DNA of 64,000 nucleotides from an uncultured Eubacterium sp. (GTDB lineage: Bacteria; Bacillota; Clostridia; Lachnospirales; Lachnospiraceae): NCBI GenBank assembly GCA_910584875.1, contig CAJUDA010000005.1, positions 62,001 to 126,000 on the forward strand, written 5' to 3'. Below are positions 58,852 to 64,000 of this stretch, in pieces. The position numbers were made by a program, and so were the translations under genes. Positions within the stretch are counted from its first letter, which is position 1, and the number at the start of each line of letters is the position of its first letter. A model generated the notes under the pieces. That model searched no databases. It had not been told where the DNA came from and saw nothing but the letters and a program-made list of their open reading frames with translations.

Positions 58852-61182
58852 TTGAATGAAGACAGGATATACATAAGAGAAAGGCGTCTGCTGGGGATGC
58901 TGGCGGCGGGATTCCTTCTCGGCAGGGTATGGCTGTTTCAGATCAATCCATTTGGCGTGGCGTTTTTTGCAGCGATGTGTGCTGAAAAAAAGGGACAGAA
59001 GAGCGTTGCCATGGCAGTGCTGCTGGGCATGATGACCAGTGCCAGCGGAATCGCATTGTTTAAATACATGGTTCTATTTATCGTGATCATAGGCTTGGAT
59101 TACTGTCAGGAAAAGGTTCACTGGGGACGTATTACGCCGCTGCTGCTGGCTGCTCTTTGCGGTGCGCTCAATCTGCTGCTGGGGATTATGATCAGCTTCC
59201 TGTCAGTGAACACATGGGAAATGTTCTGGCTCAGTGTACTGGAGAGCTTTGCCATTCTGGCTCTTGCCAGTGTATACCAGTGGGCGGTGCGCTTTTTTTT
59301 GTATGCAGAATGGAACAGATTATTGGAAAATGAAGAGTTGATCAGTATCCTGGTGCTGGTGTTCACTGCCCTGTATGGTGTTCCGGGGCAGCTTGATGAG
59401 ATTTTTTCCGTGGCAGGTACCATCAGTTATTTTGTGATCCTGCTGATGGGATACCGGTATGGTGCAGCTACCGGGGCGATCGCCGGGGCGGCAGGCGGTG
59501 TGCTGGCGACTCTTTCCGGGGGCAGTATGGTGATGATCGGTATCTGCTGTATGCTGGGGGTCAGTGTGGGTATGTTCCGTAAGCTGGGACGGATCGGCGG
59601 GACCATATCCTTTTTTGTTATGGCGTGTATCCTTGCCTTTGCAGCGGGCAGTGAAATAAGCGGCATCATAGAGCTGAGGGCTGTGATCTCTGCTGTTATT
59701 ATTTTTCTGGCGATCCCCGGAAGGTTTCTCCATGTTGTGGAAAAGGATATGGGGGATGAGAGAGAAAACCCTTTTGCCAGAGAGGATGTGCGGGTGCTGG
59801 CAAATGACCGGATCGAAGATTTTGCAGGTGCTTTCCGCCGCTTATCAAAAAGCTTTGAACAGGAGAGAGAGCAGCAAAAGGAAGTTTCGGAAGAAGAGAT
59901 TGAAAAGATTTTTATAGAGCTGTCCAGACGGATCTGCAGTGACTGTGCGAACTGTAATTTCTGCTGGGACAAGCATTATGAGGAAACCAATGCCAATATA
60001 CATAATATTCTGTTTCAGGCAGGGCGGGACGGCAGTGTTGCGGTGTCGCAGCTGACCCCGGAATTTGGCAGACGATGTATCCGCCTTGCCTCATATGTGG
60101 AACATGCGGAGGACCGGATGGCAGTGGCGAAGATGAATCTTGGCTGGCGCAACCGGCTTGCCGAAAACAGGGAGATCATGGCACGGCAGATGATGGAAGT
60201 GGCGGAAGCGCTGAAATCCTTTACCCTGGATCTGGGGGAGGCAGATGAGATCCTGCCGGAGGAAAAGCGTGTGATCGGGGGAGAATTGAAAAAGGAGGGG
60301 GTGCGGCTTAAAAAGCTGGCGGTAAAACGGCGGAAAGGTCATCTGGAGGTGGCATTTACCGGACACTGTACCAGTCATCAGTGCCTGACCAAGACAGATC
60401 TTGCCAGGGCGCTGGAAAGGGCGGTGGGAGTGAAAATGTGCCCGGACCGTGAGACCCGCAATGTCCTGGCGGGTGAGGATGAGACGATGTTCTTCCGGGA
60501 AGAGCCGCGGTTTAAGACGCTGACAGGACTGGCAAGAGTCGCAAAATCCGGTGAGACTGTTTCCGGGGATAATTATTCCTTTCTGGAGCTGCAGTCGGGA
60601 GAACTTCTGATGGTGCTGGCAGACGGGATGGGAAGCGGCGAAAAGGCATGCCGGGACAGCGTCAATCTGATCGAGACGCTGGAGCATCTGATGGAAGCCG
60701 GATTTGAGAAAAAATCGGCGCTCCGGCTTCTCAACACACTGTTTGTGGCAAATTATGAGGGGAGATCCTTTACGACACTGGATATGGTGTCGGTCAACCT
60801 GCACTCAGGGATCTGTGAGATTTTAAAAAACGGAGCAGCGGCAACCTTCATCCGCAGGCAGGATAAGGTGGACACGGTTTATTCGGAGGCGCTGCCGGTA
60901 GGGGTTGACATGGAGGCGGAAAGTGATGTTACAGAGACGCAGCTGCAAGATGGTGATATGGTCATTATGGTATCAGACGGCGTTATCGACGGTTTTTATA
61001 AACCCTGGACCAAGGCAGTGGCAGAGGGGGACACGATCGAGCGATTGATCAGCAATCTGTCATGCCAGAACCCTAATGACATGGCAAACCAGATTCTGAT
61101 GCATGCGCTGGCGCGCAGCGCCAGAGAGGCTACCGATGATATGAGCGTACTGGTGGCAGGGATCTGGAACAGACATAATTAA
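58852..61182 (+). CDS. spoIIE: Stage II sporulation protein E (PP2C phosphatase)
   Basis: SpoIIE dephosphorylates SpoIIAA and so activates sigma-F in the forespore; it also acts at the polar septum. The 776-residue protein has about ten membrane helices (20-310), a central regulatory domain with the cysteine cluster CSDCANCNFCWD (about 365) and a C-terminal PP2C phosphatase with SGDNYSFLEL, VLADGMGSGEKA, SVNLHSGICEILKNGAAATF, MVIMVSDGVIDGF and ATDDMSVLVAG. Metal-binding Asp residues are present. The TTG at 58852 follows gggagg; an ATG at 58750 lies inside the promoter and is rejected. Confidence 0.95.
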   Translation: MNEDRIYIRERRLLGMLAAGFLLGRVWLFQINPFGVAFFAAMCAEKKGQKSVAMAVLLGMMTSASGIALFKYMVLFIVIIGLDYCQEKVHWGRITPLLLAALCGALNLLLGIMISFLSVNTWEMFWLSVLESFAILALASVYQWAVRFFLYAEWNRLLENEELISILVLVFTALYGVPGQLDEIFSVAGTISYFVILLMGYRYGAATGAIAGAAGGVLATLSGGSMVMIGICCMLGVSVGMFRKLGRIGGTISFFVMACILAFAAGSEISGIIELRAVISAVIIFLAIPGRFLHVVEKDMGDERENPFAREDVRVLANDRIEDFAGAFRRLSKSFEQEREQQKEVSEEEIEKIFIELSRRICSDCANCNFCWDKHYEETNANIHNILFQAGRDGSVAVSQLTPEFGRRCIRLASYVEHAEDRMAVAKMNLGWRNRLAENREIMARQMMEVAEALKSFTLDLGEADEILPEEKRVIGGELKKEGVRLKKLAVKRRKGHLEVAFTGHCTSHQCLTKTDLARALERAVGVKMCPDRETRNVLAGEDETMFFREEPRFKTLTGLARVAKSGETVSGDNYSFLELQSGELLMVLADGMGSGEKACRDSVNLIETLEHLMEAGFEKKSALRLLNTLFVANYEGRSFTTLDMVSVNLHSGICEILKNGAAATFIRRQDKVDTVYSEALPVGVDMEAESDVTETQLQDGDMVIMVSDGVIDGFYKPWTKAVAEGDTIERLISNLSCQNPNDMANQILMHALARSAREATDDMSVLVAGIWNRHN

Positions 61183-61315
61183 AAGCAATCGATTCATAAC
61201 CTGCAGATTTCAGGACGGCGCTATCATCCCAGATGCCCGTCCTTGTACCACTTCCCGAAAAATCATCGTTGCCTTCCTTTGCAAATCTGCCGCCCGCCGG
61301 CAAATGATTAAGAAA

Positions 61316-61344
61316 TTGACGGATCGCAGGAAAAACGGTACTAT
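61316..61344 (+). promoter_or_regulatory. Sigma-A promoter of tilS-hpt-ftsH
   Basis: TTGACG (61316-61321), a 17-bp spacer and TACTAT (61339-61344), predicting a start near 61351. Confidence 0.65.
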
Positions 61345-61377
61345 AGGGGTATGATATACAGCAGGGAGGAAGAATCT

Positions 61378-62772
61378 TTGATAAGAGAACTGGAGCAGTT
61401 TAACAGACGTCATGCACTGTTTGGCAGAGGGGACCGCATCATCGTGGCAGTGTCCGGTGGTGCGGATTCCGTTTGCCTTCTGGAGCTTTTGTATGAACTG
61501 GCTGAAAAATGGGAACTGTCATTATTTGTACTGCATGTCCATCACGGCATCCGGGGAGAGGAAGCAGACGGGGATGCCCGGTTTGTGGAAGAGCTGGCAG
61601 AGGAACGTCACATCCCGTTCCGTCTGGTGAAGGCAGACGTGCCGGCAGAGGCAGGGCGGCGGGGCTGTTCGGAAGAAGAGGCAGGACGCTGCCTGCGTTA
61701 TGAGGCGCTGGAGCAGTACCGCTGGGAGATGGAGGCAGACCGTATTGCCGTGGCGCATCATCAGGATGACCAGGCGGAGACGGTACTGTTTCATCTGTTC
61801 CGGGGGAGTGGTCCCAGGGGGCTGGCGGGGATCCCTGTACGGCGCGGCGTTATTATCCGTCCTCTGTTGTTTGCTTCCCGCGCCGGGATTCAGGAATATC
61901 TGGAGCGAAGGGGCATTGCATGGCGTCAGGATGCGACAAACCGGGAGCTGATATATGCGCGCAACCGGATCCGGCATCAGATCATGCCGGCAGCGCAGGA
62001 GTATATCAATGCGGAAGCCGGGAAACATATCGCACAGGCCGCGGAGAAGCTGGCTGGCTGGCGCGCTTATATCGAAAGACAGGGAAGGGAGGCATACAGC
62101 CGCTGTGTGACCAGGGAGCGCTGCAGGTTGTCCCTGAAGACAGAACTTTTTCTCAGAGAGGATCCTGTTATCCAGGCAGAAATACTGGGACAGATTTTCG
62201 CAGGGATGATAGAGGGAGCGAGGGATGTGGGGCAGGTCCACTACGATCAGATACGAAATCTTTTCTCTGCTCCGGCAGGAAAACGGATCGATCTTCCCGG
62301 CGGACTCTGTGCCGAAAAACTGTACGACGGCATCCGGTTCAGGGAAAGGGAGAATGGAGGAGAAGAAGAGCCTGTCTGCGTGGTATGCCGGATCCCATCG
62401 GAGCATATAGTAGAGCGGGGCGGTATTGTCTGGCGGTTTGTTCTGGAAATGAAAAAACGGGAGGATTTAACCGAAGAAATTACACAAAAAGACTATACGA
62501 AATTGTTCGATTATGATATGATAAAAGATAGTTTGATGATTCGGAGTCCACAGAGAGAAGATTACTTTGTCATGGATGGAGCAGGCAGAAGGAAGCGGCT
62601 CAGCAGATACTATATCGACAGGAAGGTACCGCGGAGCGAGCGTCCGGCACAGCTGGTGGTGGCAGAGGGAGATCATGTGTTGTGGGCGCTTCCGGACAGG
62701 ATCAGCGAAACATACAAAATAACCGACAATACAGAGAGGGTTTTGGTGATAACCAAGGAAAGGATACCGTGA
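61378..62772 (+). CDS. tilS: tRNA-Ile lysidine synthetase TilS
   Basis: It changes C34 of tRNA-Ile (CAU) to lysidine with ATP and lysine, an essential decoding step. The 464-residue protein has the PP-loop IIVAVSGGADSVCLLELLYE, LHVHHGIRGEEADGD, AVAHHQDDQAETVLFHLFRG (HxxDDxxET) and PLL, followed by a TilS-C domain near the end (RSPQREDYFVMDGAGRRKRL, KVPRSERPAQLVVAEGDHVL). The predicted transcript starts about 61351, right at an in-frame ATG. The TTG at 61378 with gggagga is therefore the likelier start. Its last base overlaps hpt. Confidence 0.93.
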   Translation: MIRELEQFNRRHALFGRGDRIIVAVSGGADSVCLLELLYELAEKWELSLFVLHVHHGIRGEEADGDARFVEELAEERHIPFRLVKADVPAEAGRRGCSEEEAGRCLRYEALEQYRWEMEADRIAVAHHQDDQAETVLFHLFRGSGPRGLAGIPVRRGVIIRPLLFASRAGIQEYLERRGIAWRQDATNRELIYARNRIRHQIMPAAQEYINAEAGKHIAQAAEKLAGWRAYIERQGREAYSRCVTRERCRLSLKTELFLREDPVIQAEILGQIFAGMIEGARDVGQVHYDQIRNLFSAPAGKRIDLPGGLCAEKLYDGIRFRERENGGEEEPVCVVCRIPSEHIVERGGIVWRFVLEMKKREDLTEEITQKDYTKLFDYDMIKDSLMIRSPQREDYFVMDGAGRRKRLSRYYIDRKVPRSERPAQLVVAEGDHVLWALPDRISETYKITDNTERVLVITKERIP

Positions 62773-63305
62773 TGAGGGAACAAGTCAGCGTACTGATCGA
62801 AGAGGAGAGATTGGCGGCAAGATTACAGGAATTGGCAGCGCAGATTAATGAAGAGTATGCAGGGAAGAAGATTCATCTGATATGTATTCTCAAAGGAAGT
62901 GTATTTTTTACCTGCGAACTGGCAAAATATATTAAGGTGCCGGTAACGATGGATTTTATGAGTGTCTCCAGTTATGGGGACGGCGTGACGAGTTCAGGCT
63001 ATATTACCATCAATCAGGATCTGACGATGGATATCAGGGACCGGGAGGTGCTGATCATAGAGGATATCGTTGACAGCGGCAGGACGCTGGCGTATCTTTA
63101 TCACATGCTCAAAAAACGTGAACCGGCGAGTCTGAGGATCTGTACGCTGCTGGATAAGCCGGAAAAAAGAATCTCAGATGTAGAGATCTACTATACCGGG
63201 TTTGAGATCGAGGACCAATATGTTGTGGGCTTTGGTCTGGATTATGCCCAGCGCTACCGCAACTTACCGTATATCGGTGTGCTGAGCCTTGATGAGATAG
63301 GATGA
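62772..63305 (+). CDS. hpt: Hypoxanthine phosphoribosyltransferase
   Basis: Purine salvage: it makes IMP or GMP from hypoxanthine or guanine and PRPP. The 177-residue protein shows LICILKGSVFFTCELAKYI, MDFMSVSSYGDGVTSSG, the PRPP loop VLIIEDIVDSGRTLAYLY and the base-site region DQYVVGFGLDYAQRYRNLPY. The ATG overlaps the tilS stop (TGATG). The order tilS-hpt-ftsH is widely conserved in Firmicutes. Confidence 0.96.
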   Translation: MREQVSVLIEEERLAARLQELAAQINEEYAGKKIHLICILKGSVFFTCELAKYIKVPVTMDFMSVSSYGDGVTSSGYITINQDLTMDIRDREVLIIEDIVDSGRTLAYLYHMLKKREPASLRICTLLDKPEKRISDVEIYYTGFEIEDQYVVGFGLDYAQRYRNLPYIGVLSLDEIG

Positions 63306-63328
63306 CAAATAAAGGAGGAAAAGACCAG

Positions 63329-64000
63329 ATGAAAGGAATGCGGGGATATGGCTTCTTTGTGATTATTGTAGCAGTTATTCTGGTAGCGGTATTTGCGAAT
63401 GACCTCATTTCGTCGAATAATCAGGAAACGTATTCATATAGTGATTTTAAGAAGGAAGTAAAAGAAAACAAGATTGCGGCAGTGACGATACGGCAGAATC
63501 AGGAGATTCCCACAGGGCAGATCGTGGTCACTACGTCAGACAGCAGCAAAAAAAGCTTTTATGCACCGGATGTCAATGAGGTGCTCAGTTATCTGGATGT
63601 GACCAATTTTACCAAAGTGACGGTACAGGATGTGGAGACGACACCATGGTGGATGGAACTGCTTCCCTATCTGTTTGGGTTTGTACTGATCTTCGTACTT
63701 TTCAGTATGATGAGCAGCCAGGCGCAGGGAGGCGGCGGAGGCAATGCCAAGATGATGAATTTTGGCAAGAGCCGCGCCAGGATGAGTTCTCCGGACGACC
63801 AGGTAAAGACCTTTGCTGATGTGGCAGGTCTGGTGGAAGAGAAAGAGCAGCTGGAGGAAATCGTTGATTTCCTGGCTGCGCCTCAGAAATATACGAAGCT
63901 GGGGGCGCGGATTCCCAAGGGTGTGATCATGGTGGGACCTCCGGGCACAGGTAAGACACTTCTTGCCAAGGCGGTTGCCGGTGAGGCAGGAGTGCCGTTC
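63329..64000 (+). CDS. ftsH: ATP-dependent membrane zinc protease FtsH (N-terminal part)
   Basis: FtsH degrades misfolded membrane proteins and regulators. The gene runs off the window after 224 codons. Visible are helix 1 (GYGFFVIIVAVILVAVFAND), the small extracytoplasmic domain, helix 2 (LLPYLFGFVLIFVLFSMM), a Gly-rich linker, TFADVAGLVEEKEQLEEIVD and the Walker A motif VGPPGTGKTLLAKAVAGEA. The rest of the ATPase and the HEXXH protease lie outside. aaaggagg precedes the ATG. Confidence 0.95.
   Translation, partial: MKGMRGYGFFVIIVAVILVAVFANDLISSNNQETYSYSDFKKEVKENKIAAVTIRQNQEIPTGQIVVTTSDSSKKSFYAPDVNEVLSYLDVTNFTKVTVQDVETTPWWMELLPYLFGFVLIFVLFSMMSSQAQGGGGGNAKMMNFGKSRARMSSPDDQVKTFADVAGLVEEKEQLEEIVDFLAAPQKYTKLGARIPKGVIMVGPPGTGKTLLAKAVAGEAGVPF

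Noticed and set aside
61209..61243. GGACGG / CCGTCC hairpin after spoIIE as a terminator
   Set aside because: No T-run follows and the loop is long; too weak to annotate.

Overview
The window looks like chromosomal DNA of an endospore-forming Clostridia member, most likely a Lachnospiraceae. The reasons are the spoVT-hup-rqcP-yabP-yabQ-divIC-spoIIE-tilS-hpt-ftsH order at the right end, a large (Bacillus/Clostridium-type) SRP RNA, strong Shine-Dalgarno sequences, sigma-A type promoters, and several small gene families I associate with that group. No tRNA or rRNA gene and no insertion sequence was recognised.

Layout. 1-4720 is core: mutS2 (minus strand, C-terminus outside the window), a YhaM-like exoribonuclease and an RlmD-type rRNA methyltransferase. 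4758-9109 is a distinctly AT-rich island of DNA-defence genes: an intact DUF262/DUF1524 (GmrSD-like) nuclease and an intact DUF1016 (YhcG-like) nuclease, interspersed with wreckage (a vsr with a one-base frameshift, a frameshifted and truncated 5-methylcytosine methyltransferase, a RhuM remnant). A SAM methyltransferase and a large secreted L-type-lectin/Ig-like adhesin follow. 13317-24130 is a complete type I-C CRISPR-Cas locus (cas3-cas5c-cas8c-cas7c-cas4-cas1-cas2, leader, 35 repeats/34 spacers). Together 4.7-24.1 kb reads as a defence island.

24.3-37.1 kb holds a DJ-1/PfpI protein, a nitrilase-family amidohydrolase, a damaged or short XRE regulator, a small membrane protein, a bifunctional class A penicillin-binding protein, trpS, tadA, a lysine-rich lipoprotein and an ABC transporter with an FtsX-type permease. 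The SRP RNA gene (about 37175-37437) has a consensus promoter and a terminator. Downstream are a TPR-like protein ending in a degenerate SpoVK/CbbX-type AAA+ domain, a flavin reductase, murA, a MoxR/DUF58/transglutaminase cluster, an AbiEi-like gene paired with a small alarmone synthetase, an arabinose block (araA and GH43 arabinanase) running into a LytTR two-component system, and two GGDEF proteins. The sporulation/division block closes the window.

Things I consider worth a second look: (1) a dispersed hairpin with a conserved 20-base core present three times (5' leader of mutS2, the cas4-cas1 gap, and the very start of the spoIIE transcript); (2) the spoIIE promoter, with the unusual 21-bp spacing known from Spo0A-controlled promoters; (3) the TPR/pseudo-AAA+ protein directly after the SRP RNA; (4) the AbiEi-like/alarmone-synthetase pair; (5) the repeated single-base frameshifts in the defence island. 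I did not find a system I can firmly call undescribed.
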